Source of the DNA: Vanessa cardui
Taxonomy: Eukaryota; Arthropoda; Insecta; Lepidoptera; Nymphalidae
Assembly: GCF_905220365.1 (NCBI RefSeq)
Contig: NC_061152.1
Span: 5,880,248 to 5,944,247, forward strand
Length of the DNA stretch: 64,000 nt
Direction: 5' to 3'
The number at the start of each line of letters is the position of its first letter. Position 1 is the first letter of the stretch. Below are positions 1 through 10,670 of the stretch, in pieces. Made by a program: the position numbers and the translations under genes. The notes under the pieces are model-generated. The model worked only from the letters and a program-made list of their open reading frames with translations. It was not told the origin of the DNA and made no database searches.

Positions 1-3000
1 CAAGTCTCGGCGCTCATCCTCATGCAGTAAGTATACATCTCTGCTTCTTAACTTACATGAAACATCATTTTAAAATTTACAAATATATATAAAGTAAGTG
101 GCTTAGTGGTTAGAACGCGTGCATCTTAACCGATGATTTCGGGTTCAACCCCAGGCAAGCACCACTATATATTATATATATAATTTGTGTCTATAATTCA
201 TCTCATGCTCGGCGGTGAAGGAAACTGTCGTAAGAAAACCTGTATGTGTCAAATTCCATATAAATTCTGTCACATGTGCATTCCAACAACCCGCATTGGA
301 ACAGCGTGGTGAAATATGTTCCAAACCCTCACCGTAATGGAAGAGGAGGCTGTAGGCCAGCAGTGGGAAATTTACAGGCTGTTACTATACTTTACTTTAC
401 TATAAAGTGATATTGCATTTACATACTAATCTAGACGAAATGGGCGCTGACACAACAGTTAGTGATCGCCATTGCCCATAGACCTCGGTACTGAAAGAGA
501 TATTAATAACTAGCTGTTTCCGCGATGACTGTGACTTATTCCGCGTTTAAATTTAACTAAACAAGTTATTCTTGTAACCGAATTTACTCCTTATTAAAAT
601 TAGCCGGAATAAAGAGACAGACAAATAAAAAATTTGTAAAATATTTATTATTGTGATACATACACCTTGTATACATACGCATTAAGTTAAAAGTGTTTAA
701 TTTAGTATTACAAACAGACACTACAATTTTATAGTATGCTTATATTCTTCATGTCACAATTGCGCCATCAACCTTTTGAAATAAGATTTTGAGTCCTTTT
801 TGCCTTGTCCCTTCAAACTCTTTGGCGGTAGTATTCTCCCAACAATGAGCGTGTGATGCCCAGAGTGACTTGCACAAAGCCCTACCAAAAGGTTAACCCT
901 ATCCCACCTCTGACTCCCTCGACTAGAAAACAGTTGATGATCTTCAAAGTGCTGAAGTGATAGCTTAATCAAAACCAAGAATTCTCGATCAAACTACCTC
1001 TTAAAATAACTTGTCCGATGGTTACATGGAGGCTAAATGTAATCATACCTTAGGAGCAATATTTGTTTTTGTGTTTGTGTAATATTATACACGCACTTTT
1101 TCCTCAGAGTGGCTTACTCATAAGCCTCACCACCGGCCAAACGTCAGTATGCGGTGCCTCTCTGCTGTCCAACACCCGTCTCGTCACAGCCGCTCACTGC
1201 TGGCGTGACAGGACCCACCAGGGCAGTCAGATGACGGTCATTCTCGGCGCCAACCGCCTCTTCTCCGGTGGTCACAGAGTCAACACCAATAATGTTCAAG
1301 TGCACGGGAGCTACAACGCTAACACCCTCAACAATGACGTAGCTGTCATCACCATCCCATGGGTCGGATACAACAGTGAGTGGTTTTAATAACCAATTAT
1401 TTTCTAAGGAACTAATTGTGAAAACTTTGCCAAAAACGCCTTACCCTCAAATAAGACAAGTGCTTAAAATATGCCAGCTATTTTACATTTCGGTGATTGT
1501 ATTTAGATTTGCTTCTAAGCTAAATTGAGAAACCTTTAACTACGTCTTTGGTCTAGGAGTCAGCCTTTGAGCTGAGATGGCCCAGTAGTTAGAACGCGTG
1601 CATCTTAACTAGTGATTGCGGGTTCAAACCCAGGCAAGCACGGCTGAATATTCTTAAAGGAATATGGGCTTAATTTATGTTTCAAATTCATCTCGTGCTC
1701 AGCGGTGAGGAAACCTGCGGAGTTTAATTTCATAGAAATTCTGTCACATGTGTGCACCAACCCGCATTGGAACATTGTAGTAGAATGTATTTCAAACCTT
1801 CTACTCAAAGGCCTTAGCCCTTAGCAGTGGGAAATTTACAGGCTGTTGTTGTTTGTTGGCCTAGTGCTAGATGTGAAAGTTTTCGGGTTTTCCTATTACG
1901 AAAATTTTGGTTTGGTTAGATTAGTGTGAAACGAGCTTGTTATTTATATTTAACACGTTTCTTACAGACAACATTCGTAACATCGCTCTTCCCAGCGGTC
2001 TGCTTTTGAACTTCAACTACGCTGGAGAACGCGCGGTGGCCGTCGGTTTCGGAAGGAGCTCCGACTGTAAGTACAACTACGTTCATGAAACACTCAATAA
2101 TTGGAAGTACACTTGAGGAACGATTTCACTATATTAATATTACTTAACATCTGAGTAGGTCGCATCCACTCATCACGTATTCTACCACCAAACGGTAATA
2201 CTTAGTAGAGTGAGTGAGTCATTGTAACTATAGACACAAAGGCCGTTACAGCTTAGCTCCAAGGTTCGGTCAGGTTAGTCGAACTGGTGATGTAATATCC
2301 TGACGAGACGATTTCTACTGTATGCCACGTAAAAGATCTTCATTCATTAAATAACGGCACCACAATGACTCAAATTTTTTGATTGTTGAATTAAATATCG
2401 AACTCAATTAACTCCATATATCTGATACAATTGCAAATGAATTAAATGCTATATATGAGATATTTTAATGTTCTGACCATACGAAGAATAAACATTTATT
2501 TAATACTGTAGTTATTATAAAATTAACAAACCAATAGTTTGTATAAAGTTTCATAGTTATGTTTCCCAAACATTGTAAATACGTTTGAGGAGCGATATTG
2601 TCTTGTAACTGACAATTGTGATATCAATGCTTGACAGTGACAAATTACTTACAGCTGCAGCTGGAAACAACAACCAGGACCTCCGCCAGGTGACCCTGAC
2701 TGTCATCCAGAACTTCGAGTGCGCGAACATCTACGGCATGCAATCCGTCATCGGCAGCACCCTCTGCACCAGCGGCCAGGGTCGCGTCGGTGTCTGCTCC
2801 GGTGATTCCGGCGGCCCTCTGGCTTTCACCTTCAGCGGTGTCAGATATCTGGTAAATGTTTATCTGTCTTATATTACTCTAACTTGGTTTACCAAGCTCT
2901 GATCATCACCATCATTATAATCATTACATAGTATAAAACGTCACATACCTGTCTCTCCCTATGTATGCTTAGATCTTTAAAATTACGCAACGGATTTTGA

Positions 3001-3695
3001 TGCGGTTTTTTTAATAGATAGATTGATTCAAAAGGAAACTTGATTTGTATAATACATGTACAATATATACCAGAAACAATGATAATTTTAGACGTTTTAA
3101 AGTGATGTCTAAAAAAATGAACACATTTTTTGCGTTTACATTGCAAACCCTAGGAGAAAGATAAAAAAAATAACAGTATTGTGCACATTATAACGGTCAA
3201 AACAGTCAGTCAGAAATTCTGTAGTAAAGTAGCATTGCATTTGACCCGCCTTGACTAATTTACAAACGGGCAAATACAAAACACTTGGCACACCGTCGCC
3301 TCTATTTTGAAAAGATTTCTTTCCTTAATCTATCCATTATCTTTATATAGTAGTATAAGTGTGAGATGGCCTAGTGGTTAGAACGCGTGCATCTTAACCG
3401 TTGATTACTGGTTCAAAACCAAAGCCATGTGCTTCATTCATCTCGTGTTTGGTGCATGTATCAAGTCTTTATAAATTTGGAATATGTTCCAAACGTTCTC
3501 CTCAAAGGGAGAAGAGGCAGTAGGAAATTCTCAGGCTGTTGTTGTTGTTTGTTGTATAGTAGTTTGTACAATGGTATCTTTCGTTTCCAGATCGGTGTTA
3601 CGTCATTCGTGTCGGCGCGTGGTTGCGAGGTCGGTCTGCCCGCTGGTTACGCGAGAGTCACCTCCTTCGCCAGCTGGATCAACGCCAGACTGTAG
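1..3695 (+). CDS. chymotrypsin/collagenase-like serine protease, 5'-partial, five exons
   Basis: This is a secreted S1-family endopeptidase, probably a midgut digestive enzyme. Exons by GT-AG boundaries and phase: <1-26, 1108-1375, 1968-2066, 2655-2851 and 3591-3695 (stop TAG). Together they encode about 230 residues, close to a whole mature S1 domain. The first exon starts just after the expected IVGG activation site, so the signal peptide and propeptide lie upstream of the window. Catalytic residues are visible: His in TAAHC (codon 1195-1197), Asp in NNDVAV (1336-1338) and Ser in GDSGGP (2807-2809). The residue six before the Ser (S1-pocket position 189) is Gly, as in crab-collagenase/chymotrypsin-like enzymes and unlike trypsin, which has Asp. 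The C-terminus GYARVTSF..WI is typical. All reading phases match across introns and no lesion is seen, so the gene looks functional. The exact substrate is not inferable. Confidence 0.93.
93..407 (+). mobile_element. tRNA-derived SINE, family A (intron 1 of protease)
   Basis: The 5' part has pol III A-box-like (TGGCTTAGTGG) and B-box-like (GGGTTCAACCC) motifs. The body runs through the shared CATCTCATGCTCGGCGGTGA and CCCGCATTGGAACAGCG segments, ending near CAGTGGGAAATTTACAGGCT with a T/A-rich tail. At least six other copies occur in the window. It resembles the abundant tRNA-head SINEs of butterflies; a family name such as Metulj is only a guess. Confidence 0.85.
560..745 (-). repeat. fragment of the GGAGTGTCTG Helitron-like family
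   Basis: Read on the - strand it shows degraded versions of the 5' region of the element at 14960-15223, including AATTTTATAGTATGC-type start sequence, a run of variable spacer, and the TTCCGGCTAATTT segment. It lies inside protease intron 1. Boundaries are approximate. Confidence 0.5.
1574..1858 (+). mobile_element. tRNA-derived SINE, family A (intron 2 of protease)
   Basis: It begins GAGATGGCCCAGTAGTTAGA (A box) followed by GCGGGTTCAAACCCAGGCAA (B box). It then carries the family body and ends CAGGCTGTTGTTGTTTGTTG, the usual GTT-rich tail. It is nearly full length, with small internal deletions relative to the copies at 10371 and 17437. Confidence 0.88.
2921..3240 (+). mobile_element. degenerate non-autonomous Helitron (intron 4 of protease)
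   Basis: It starts TCATTACATAGTATAAAAC, the 5' TC end shared with the Helitrons at 8986, 12236 and 17171. It continues through ACGCAACGGATTTTGATGCG and TTTTTGCGTTTACATTGCAAA. The 3' CTAG hairpin end is not clearly recognisable, so the right boundary is approximate. Confidence 0.65.
3362..3560 (+). mobile_element. tRNA-derived SINE, family A, internally deleted (intron 4)
   Basis: The tRNA-like head GAGATGGCCTAGTGGTTAGA is present with a diverged B box. Most of the middle body is missing. The 3' part (TCAAAGGGAGAAGAGGC through CTCAGGCTGTTGTTGTTGTT) is retained and ends 30 bp before the last protease exon. Confidence 0.8.
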
Positions 3696-3726
3696 ACATT
3701 TCACGCGTGAACACGGAATATATTGC

Positions 3727-3732
3727 AATAAA
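3727..3732 (+). promoter_or_regulatory. poly(A) signal of the serine protease
   Basis: Canonical AATAAA 32 bp after the protease stop codon, consistent with a very short 3' UTR as is usual for insect digestive proteases. Confidence 0.75.
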
Positions 3733-3787
3733 TGACTGCCAAGCGATAATTATCTTTTTATTTCAAACAAAATGATTTCCCTTTAAG

Positions 3788-3971
3788 AAATAATAAATAA
3801 ATGTGAGACAATATCACATACATTACTCTGATCCCAATGTAGGTAGCTAAAGCACTTGTGTTATGGAAAATCAAAAAAAAAAAAAATAATTAACCTCTTC
3901 TACTACGACTCGGTCGGGAATCGAGCCCGGATCCTCGGAGTGGGTACCCATGAAAACCGGTGCACACAACT
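3788..3971 (-). mobile_element. tRNA-derived SINE, family B
   Basis: On the - strand it reads from a tRNA-like head (GTGTGCACCGGTTTTCATGG, then a GGTTCGATTCCCG-like B box) to ATAACACAAGTGCTTTAGCTA and a tail containing GATATTGTCTCACATTTATT. It is the same family as 19727, 24239 and 27553, with an internal A-run. Confidence 0.75.
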
Positions 3972-4165
3972 CGTTTTAAAATAGTGTTTTGTTTGAAGTC
4001 GGTTTTTCTTTTTGTTAAAATTTTTATTTATAAAACAAATGAATATATCCTAAAAAGTAATAAAAATAATTGCGTATTCAACATATTTTTTAGAATCCTC
4101 CTAAGCAAAATGAAATGAAAAGACTACTTAAAAGTCAATTTACGATTATATAACGTATTACATAT
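3972..4165. repeat. two halves of the long-TIR foldback element, scrambled
   Basis: A short right tip (TTTTAAAATAGTGTTTTGTT..GAAGTCGGTTTTT, 3975-4025) is followed by a left-arm segment (AAAACAAATGAATAT to TTTACGATTATATAACGTA, 4035-4160). In intact copies (e.g. 11285-11885) these two pieces occur at opposite ends, so this copy is rearranged or is the head-to-tail join of two copies. Confidence 0.65.
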
Positions 4166-4189
4166 TTGGTTTACGGAAATATGATCATA

Positions 4190-4866
4190 TATCCGAATTT
4201 CGCAAGAAGCTCAAGTGGCTCCCAATTCGCCTTCGCAGGAATACTCATATTCTCAATCTGCTATACTGTATACTGTTTAATCCTGTTTCCCCTCCATACC
4301 TAAATGAACGATTTAAATTCCTTAGTGGTTCCCACGAGCGTTCCCTTCGATCTGAAAGCAATTTGCTTCTTGAAATTCCTTCCCACTCCTCAAATTTTTA
4401 TAGCAAATCCTTTACTGTTCAAGCTTCCCGTCTTTGGAACTCCCTACCCCTGTCCATCAGACGTGCACAATCACTGCCAGTTTTTAAAAAAGCTGTCAAG
4501 AAACATTTCCTAGAAATGTAACTTGGTATTATATAAATATTTCTTTATATGTATTTATCGATTAGTTTATATATTATTTATATATTTATTGATTATATAT
4601 GTATGTTTGCCTGTGTATATGTATCTATTTATTTTTGTATGCACAAATATACTCTTATGTATGTATATTGAATATTCCATTTATAAAAATTGTACACCTA
4701 TGCCTTTAATAGACCATTTCCTCTGCCCCAAGGTTGCCTGGAAGAGATCGCTTTTCAGCGATAAGGCCGCCTTTTGTGCCATGCTTTATTTTCTTATATT
4801 TATTTCCTGTGTGTTATACTTGTCTTGGTGTACAACAAAGAATATTATTGTTATTAGTTATAGTTA
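4190..4866 (+). pseudogene. CR1/Zenon-like non-LTR retrotransposon, C-terminus and 3' UTR
   Basis: An in-frame segment from about 4193 to the stop at 4519-4521 reads LKWLPIRLRRNTHILNLLY..., then PPYLNERFKFLSGSHERSLR, and ends RRAQSLPVFKKAVKKHFLEM. This is the post-RT C-terminal tail of CR1/jockey-type LINEs. The 3' UTR holds the characteristic AAGGTTGCCTGGAAGAGATC and ends at a TATTATTGTTATTAGTTAT microsatellite tail. It is 5'-truncated, with no RT or endonuclease; clade assignment is by resemblance only. Confidence 0.75.
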
Positions 4867-4869
4867 TTT

Positions 4870-5005
4870 GGGGGCACGGCAGTGCCCCAGCCAAGTCTCG
4901 AGCATAACGGGCACGGCCGTACCATCTTTTCTCGAAGCGATTTGCGGCTGTTTCGCCCCCCCTATATCTTCGACGTGGACAAAGCTAGGAGTTTGGGTTT
5001 TCGAT
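4870..5005 (+). repeat. unclassified dispersed repeat (GGGGCAC family)
   Basis: It shares GTGCCCCAGCCAAGTCTCGA and CCGTACCATCTTTTCTCGAA with 37661-37765 and partly with 56483-56610. It begins with a small hairpin (GGGGCAC...GTGCCCC). No coding potential is seen. The type of element is not recognised. Confidence 0.6.
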
Positions 5006-5627
5006 GACTAATAGTAGGCATTAGAATAAGCTTAAGTTCGAAAAAACATGCCAATTGAATAGTTAGTTAATAGTTTAGGATTTACGATCGATCAAAATTA
5101 CACGATTTTGTCACTCAATGAATCACTGACCGATCATCAAAAATCTAAGGCACTTCTAGCAGACTTAGAAACTTAAAATTTTGCATTAAGATAGGTTATT
5201 AGCCACGTATAAAGGATAAATTATAAAAACTTAAAAAAAAAATAATATACTATAGAAAACAATTTTATATTTGCGGTTTGGCAAGAACATTGTTTATGGA
5301 TTTTGACTGCATTGTTAACTTTGTTCGTTGTTTAAGTATTCGATTGGATGAATCCATACATAGAATATAAAACAATAATATAAATGTAATATATAGACTA
5401 TAATTAATACAAATTAATTCATAAAGTTCATAATTCTTTAAATTTTAAAGCTCCATTGTATAGCGATAAATATTGTATGCGCGCTCGGGCTCAGGATCTA
5501 ATCGACTCCGAAGTATATATCGCCCAGACTTGTCTACCTTAGTAGTAACGAAGTCTCAGAGAAGAAACAAAAGAGATATAGATATGAGAATGGGTTCTAA
5601 GCAAAGCAGTAGCTGAAGAAATTATGA
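5006..5627. other. AT-rich spacer
   Basis: No ORF, RNA gene or repeat was recognised. Confidence 0.5.
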
Positions 5628-5868
5628 GGTCACCTACGCATGTCACCGACTCCAAATATAACAATAATTATAACTACATGATATAATCGTTAATCGACTT
5701 TTAAGTAGTCTAATATTTTTCATTTCATTTAACTTAGGAAGACTCTAAAAAATATGTTGAATACGCAATTATTTTTATTACTTTTTCGTGCATATTCATT
5801 TGTTTTAAAATAGTGTTTTGTTTGAAGTCGGTTTTTCTTTTTGTTAAAATTTTATTTATGGATTATGC
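5628..5868. repeat. right arm of long-TIR foldback element
   Basis: It runs from GTCACCGACTCCAAATATAA to GAAGTCGGTTTTTCTTTTTG and is colinear with the right arm at 11668-11885. The left arm and centre are absent. Confidence 0.75.
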
Positions 5869-6487
5869 ATATGGGGGCTTAAATTATTGCAAATAGTCAC
5901 CCCTATCACCTCCTTACGGATATACGTCGAGTTACCAATAACCCTGTATATTTAAGCATTTATTTTTATTAATATTAACTTTAAAAAGAAATGTTATCCG
6001 TTATGTGTTCCCTGTACATTACTTTAACCGACTTCTAAAAAAGGAGGTTATCAGTTCGAGATGTATGTTATAAAAATGTAATGTCATATTTGAATATGAT
6101 TATACATTTAGGATACTATATTCTTCATCGGTTCCAGGAACTTTCGATCGCTGAGGTCAGCAACTAAATTAATTTAATTAAAGTATAATTGATTGATGTA
6201 CGTTATGTGTAATCTTCTAGATTAGAGTTGCATCTATCGATGTGACGTTGATTTTGACGTCGAAGCGAGTGGTCGGTAAGTCTACTATAAATCGATCAAT
6301 CAAGATATCGAGATTTATTTCGTTCTCTGGTAACAAATCGACCTCGGAACAAATCTATTTATATACAAGCCTTGACGGTGATATCCTTCTAAGCTTCAGT
6401 CTTTAAATTATTGTTCTGAAGAAGAGTATTGAGCAAGTATGATGATGTTAGCAAAGGCTGGTAAATGGATCCATTGGAATAATTGAG
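5869..6487. other. AT-rich spacer with one small repeat tip
   Basis: Only a short diverged tip of the ACCGACTTC element (6031-6060, AACCGACTTCTAAAAAAGGA) is visible. Nothing else was recognised. Confidence 0.45.
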
Positions 6488-6667
6488 AAGATTTTGATAC
6501 GGTTTTTTCTAATAATAGATAGAGTAATTCGAGAGGAAGGTTTCTGTATACAATACATGGACGATATAGTAAAGAAACACTGATAATTTTAGAATGTGAT
6601 TTCGTAAATAAACAAATTCTTTACTTTGTTTAGTATCACCATTGCACCCGTGCAAATCTGGGGCTAG
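6488..6667 (+). mobile_element. 5'-truncated non-autonomous Helitron
   Basis: It enters the family at GATTTTGATACGGTTTTTTC, continues through AAGAAACACTGATAATTTTA, and ends CCGTGCAAATCTGGGGCTAG followed by T. This is the Helitron-type 3' end with CTAG. The 5' third is missing. Confidence 0.7.
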
Positions 6668-7139
6668 TTAAACATAATTTAATTTACGAACTAGAACGAG
6701 TAAAAACCGAGATATTAAGCAACATATATGTTCAAAGGGAACAATTCCCTTCTAAGAGGCCTTAGCTTTGATAGTGCTTTTCGGGTATTTATTTATATCC
6801 CACCAAAAACATTAAATGTAAAAAAAATGCCAAGTCTCTCGATGCAGTCTTTCCTTATCGTAAAAAGTTTTGAGATCTCATACAAGGCAAGTCCTATTCA
6901 AATTATTATGTAGTTATAAATTAACATTTAGTTATTGTATCAATAGTTTTCTTTATATTATAATTTTAGTGACTTGGCAATGAGCAAAAATTAAAAGCTG
7001 CTTGCTGCTTGGAATTATGCGCAAGTGTTACTGACGAGACCTGTGATCAGATTATTTGCTATGTGTGAATCATGATGTTTACTACCGACTACATGCTCCA
7101 ATACAATAATTAAGAATACCTTACGGTTGTTTCTTCTTG

Positions 7140-7260
7140 TGCTCATTGCAGCAAGCAGTTTTTGTCGGATTTTGACGGTACTTTCACTGGCAGATAACTG
7201 ATATAATAAGGAGTAACTTAAAAAGAATAATATCAAACGCATACAAGGTCACGTCAGGCA
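7140..7260 (+). repeat. 3' part of GGAGTGTCTG Helitron-like family
   Basis: It matches the 3' half of 14960-15223: TCGGATTTTGACGGTACTTT, CTGGCAGATAACTGATATAA, and a GCGTACAAGGT-like end. The terminal CTAG is not preserved. Confidence 0.55.
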
Positions 7261-7408
7261 CAGTTATTAATAAATTTCAGGAAGTACCATTGAACTTGGC
7301 ACCCATTTAGATCTCACTTCTTTTGTTAATGAAGTCAACAAACAAGGTATATACCATAACACTAGAAGTCACAACATTTCTGTAGTACTTCTGAGTTTGT
7401 TGATATTA

Positions 7409-7560
7409 CTAGTTATAACCCGTGGCTTCGCTCGCGTTTAAGGGGCTGTTTATCATGCGCTAGCCAAAAAAGTAGCCCATGTCATCAAATTCGGTTAAGC
7501 GGTTTGGTCGTGAAACAACGACAGATAGACAGAGTTACTTTCTCTCATTCTACTAAAATA
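7409..7560 (-). mobile_element. Helitron-like 3' end, reverse orientation
   Basis: It begins (read on +) CTAGTTATAACCCGTGGCTTCGCTCGCG, the reverse complement of a GC-rich hairpin followed by CTAG, typical of lepidopteran Helitrons. It continues through AATTCGGTTAAGCGGTTTGG. The element is short and its 5' end is unclear. Confidence 0.55.
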
Positions 7561-7745
7561 ATATCAGCCTAAGTTACTCCTTATTATACTATTCAGCTGT
7601 CTGCCAGTGAAAGTCCCGTCAAAATCGATCCAGCCGTTCGAGAGATTAGCCGGAATAAACATTCAGACAAACCGACAAAAATTCTAAAAAAGCGGTTACT
7701 GAAATATTACAAACAGACTCTCTCCAATTTTATTATATGTACGTA
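7561..7745 (-). repeat. GGAGTGTCTG Helitron-like family, reverse copy
   Basis: On the - strand it starts near TAATAAAATTGGAGAGAGTC and runs through TCGATTTTGACGGGACTTTC to a CTGGCAGACAGCTGAA-like segment, paralleling 14960-15180. Confidence 0.6.
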
Positions 7746-8074
7746 AAAAATTTCAACTTGATCTAACCTAATAATATACCATTTTCCAAACAACAAGTCA
7801 CATATAAATATATTTTTGTAGAGCTGCTTGAATCGTAAACAGCGACTACATTCGTATCGAAATCTTTATCTGCTTGTTAATTATCACAGGAAGATTAAGA
7901 TCGTTCGCGCCGGCTTAACCGCTTTAAGTGGGTTTTTTATTGACAAACCAAATCATATATTTATCGCTGAATCATAAAAATACCTAATAAATTAATAACA
8001 GTTTGATTTGTTTTAAAAATACTGTATTGAGGAAAACGCACGCATATTTCACGTGAGTGAACTGTATAAATAAA

Positions 8075-8635
8075 AATTTTACAAAAAGAAAAACCGACTT
8101 CGAACAAAACACTATTTCAAAACAAATAAATATGCACTAAAAAGTAATAAAAATAATTGAGTATTAAGTAAAATGAAATTAATAATATTAGACTACTTAA
8201 AATTCGATTTACGATTATATAACGTAGTTATAGTTATTGTTATTTTTGGAGCCGGTGTCATCCACGGTGCCCTTGCCCCAACAATCAAAAGAAAGAAGCG
8301 ATACGAGCCCCTTGATTGATCCAGTATATTATTGTGTAAAAGGTAATTTGTAAGAAACATATTTGTTAAAGTATTCTCGTATTGTTTTTTGATAGATATA
8401 CTGTAGGGTTTTATTGGCTGACACCGACTCCAAATATACCAATAATTATAAGTACATGATATAATCGTTAATCGACTTTTAAGTAGTCTAATATTTTTCA
8501 TTTCATTTAACTTAGAAAGACTCTAAAAAATATGTTGAATACGCAATTATTTTTATTACTTTTTCGTGCATATTGATTTGTTTTAAAATAGTGTTTTGTT
8601 TGAAGTCGGTTTTTCTTTTTGTTAAATTTTTTATT
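8075..8635. repeat. long-TIR foldback element (in composite 1)
   Basis: The left arm (from ATTTTACAAAAAGAAAAACC to about 8275) is the inverse complement of the right arm (8420-8635). A centre of about 150 bp contains TTGATTGATCCAGTATATTA. A short ORF across it has no recognisable product. Confidence 0.75.
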
Positions 8636-8985
8636 TATTTTTTGATTTTAAGTGAAGCTGATGTTGACTAACTAATTTTTTTTAATATGGATAGATTAAG
8701 CGTTCCGTTTATATGAGTCAGAAACTACTTCGAGGACAATTTCAAAGGAAACTTGCGAATAAAGCAAATATAGACTTTCGAAAATGCGGATTTTTACGTC
8801 ACGCGGCGTATACTACAAGGATCCCTCGAAAGAGCTGTAATCGAACTCAGCAAAAAAACTTTGAAAAAGACCAACTATATTTCGTACATCATATGACATC
8901 ACATCACATACACAAAATTTGATTAAAGATAGTAAGAAATTCTGCCCAACATCGCACCCTAACTGCGAGCCGTATAGGAGTTCCA

Positions 8986-9235
8986 TCACTACATAGTATA
9001 AAACAAAGTCGCTTTCTCTGTCCCTATATCTTTAAATCTACGCAACGGATTTTGATGCGGTTTTTTTAAAAGATAGTGTGATTCAAGGGGAAGGTTTGTG
9101 TATATAATACATGAACAATATAGTAAAGAAACACTGATAATTTTAGAAGTTTGCGATGTGATGTCGTATATAAACAAATTCTGTAGTATATTTAGTATCA
9201 GTATTGCACCCGTGCGAAGCCGGGGTGGGTAGCTA
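8986..9235 (+). mobile_element. short non-autonomous Helitron (in composite 1)
   Basis: The 5' end is TCACTACATAGTATAAAACA. The 3' end is a GC-rich stem region followed by TAGCTAG. It is inserted between A (8985) and T (9236), matching the Helitron rule (TC...CTRR, A/T target). Confidence 0.85.
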
Positions 9236-9236
9236 G

Positions 9237-9752
9237 TTGATTATAATATTCGACTATGATAATTACATAAACATAACCACATTACGGAAGGTGACTCAAA
9301 TATCCAAATAACCTATAAATAAAAGATTCGACCGAGTATCGCTAACGTGCTCCTCAGAATTGTTCCGTTCCCTTCCGTTCCGTTACTTTGTCATGGATCC
9401 TGTGCTCAGGACCTTACCAAACTTTCACCAAATTACCCTTGAAGTATATATTTTATCATAAAAAAAGAATTCTCAAAATTGGTTAACGTGATTTTCAGTT
9501 ATTTACCTATTTGTCGCGCATATACATAATGCAAAATTTAAGACTTATGTCGTTTTGATACGGATACTATCATCGGAAAAAAATAAAAATAAAATGGGAT
9601 CCCACGGGAAGCACTACCTTTCAAACAAAAAAAAATTATCAAAATCGGTCCACCCAGTAAAAAGTTATGAGGTAACAAACATTAAAAAAAAAAAAAATAC
9701 AGACGAATTGATAACCTCCTCCTTTTGGAAGTCGGTCAAAAGTACATCAACA
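9237..9752 (-). mobile_element. ACCGACTTC-type DNA element, reverse, one terminus (in composite 1)
   Basis: On the - strand it runs from GAAGTCGGT-complement tip ACCGACTTCCAAAAGGAGGA to TTACCTCATAACTTTTTACT, GTGCTTCCCGTGGGATCCCA, ATTATGTATATGCGCGACAA and GTTCCGTTCC-complement sequence. The same block occurs about a dozen times in this window. Autonomous partner unknown. Confidence 0.75.
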
Positions 9753-9789
9753 GATGTCCTTCATAATTTAAATTCACATTGTTATCTGT

Positions 9790-10370
9790 GGTCCAACGTG
9801 CTTTAAATAAATTAAACATGACGAGCAACTTTTAATTATATTTTATTTCATTATAATAAAATTTACACAATGAAAAAATAAATTATATTTATATATCAAA
9901 ATATTTAAACTATATTGATTTATAATTGCCATTGTCAAAACTTCTATTAAATATTAATTTATTTAATTCTTTACTGTTACTTTACTAATACTTACGTTAT
10001 TCCATATATAATACATTTAGGGGATTCCTTTAACAATGCAACTGGGAAAAGAATAAAATAAAAAAAAAAGCGCGCGAAACCGCATCAAGCTGTCATTATT
10101 CTATCATTTTGGGCGCGAACAGTAAGGTCAATAATATTGGCGCGACTTGTAATTTGTTATAAGTGTTATTTGTGTTTTATTTGGATTTGTAAACTCAACC
10201 GAGTAAGTAATTTACTTCAATATGTATGATTGGGTGATTTATTTATGTTAAGATATTTTCGAAGTTAGAACTATTATGTTTGCTTGTAAATGATTGAAGT
10301 TGTTTATATCCTGATTAAAGTTATTTATGTTCTTGCCTTTTTTAATCTATTTCATTTCTGTATGCTAAAT
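9790..10370. other. AT-rich spacer
   Basis: No gene or repeat was recognised apart from simple A/T runs. Confidence 0.45.
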
Positions 10371-10670
10371 ATACAACAACAACAGCCTGTAAATTCCCAC
10401 TGCTGGGCTAAAGGCCTCCTCTTTTTTTGAGGAGAAGGTTTGGAACATATTCCACCACGCTGTTCCAATGCGGGTTGGTGGAATACACGTGTGGCAGAAT
10501 TTCTATGAAATTTGTCACATGCAGGTTTCCTCACGATGTTTTCCTTCACCGCTGAGCACGAGATGAATTATAATGTCAAATTAAGCACATGAATCAGCGG
10601 TGCTTGCCTGGGTTTAAACCCGCAATCATCGGTTAAGATGCACGCGTTCTAATCACTGGGCCATCTCGAC
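10371..10670 (-). mobile_element. tRNA-derived SINE, family A, near full length
   Basis: The - strand head GTCGAGATGGCCCAGTGATT is followed by a GGGTTTAAACCC B box, and the body is complete through GGGAATTTACAGGCTGTTGT. A (GTT)n tail is at the low-coordinate side. It is one of the best-preserved copies. An ORF of 65 codons across it is a shadow. Confidence 0.9.

Larger units (their letters stand above)
8075..9752 (+). mobile_element. composite DNA-transposon unit, copy 1
   Basis: Order: foldback element with about 200-bp inverted arms (8075-8635), a unique 350-bp segment (8636-8985), a Helitron (8986-9235), and a terminal ACCGACTTC block in reverse (9237-9752). The same order recurs at 11285-13014, in inverse at 53099-54950 and truncated at 57650-59027. 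The outer ends both carry AACCGACTTC-type tips. No transposase is encoded, so it must be moved in trans or by segmental duplication. Confidence 0.75.

Noticed and set aside
100..175. tRNA-like A and B boxes
   Set aside because: They belong to the head of a multi-copy SINE with a shared non-tRNA body; no acceptor stem pairing for a real tRNA was evident. The same applies to the heads at 1574, 3362, 10670, 17742, 24239 and 43427.
754..978. 74-codon open frame on the - strand in protease intron 1
   Set aside because: No recognisable domain, flanked by repeat debris, and no conserved gene structure; not enough to call a gene.
8193..8501. Conserved-looking 93-102 codon frames repeated at 8193, 11472, 54353 and 57678
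   Set aside because: They arise from the foldback element, whose arms and centre are non-coding; conservation reflects recent copying, and the frame runs through inverted-repeat sequence.
9900..10370. Possible promoter or exon near GCGCGCGAAACCGCATC
   Set aside because: Only a short GC-rich motif in AT-rich DNA without associated coding sequence.
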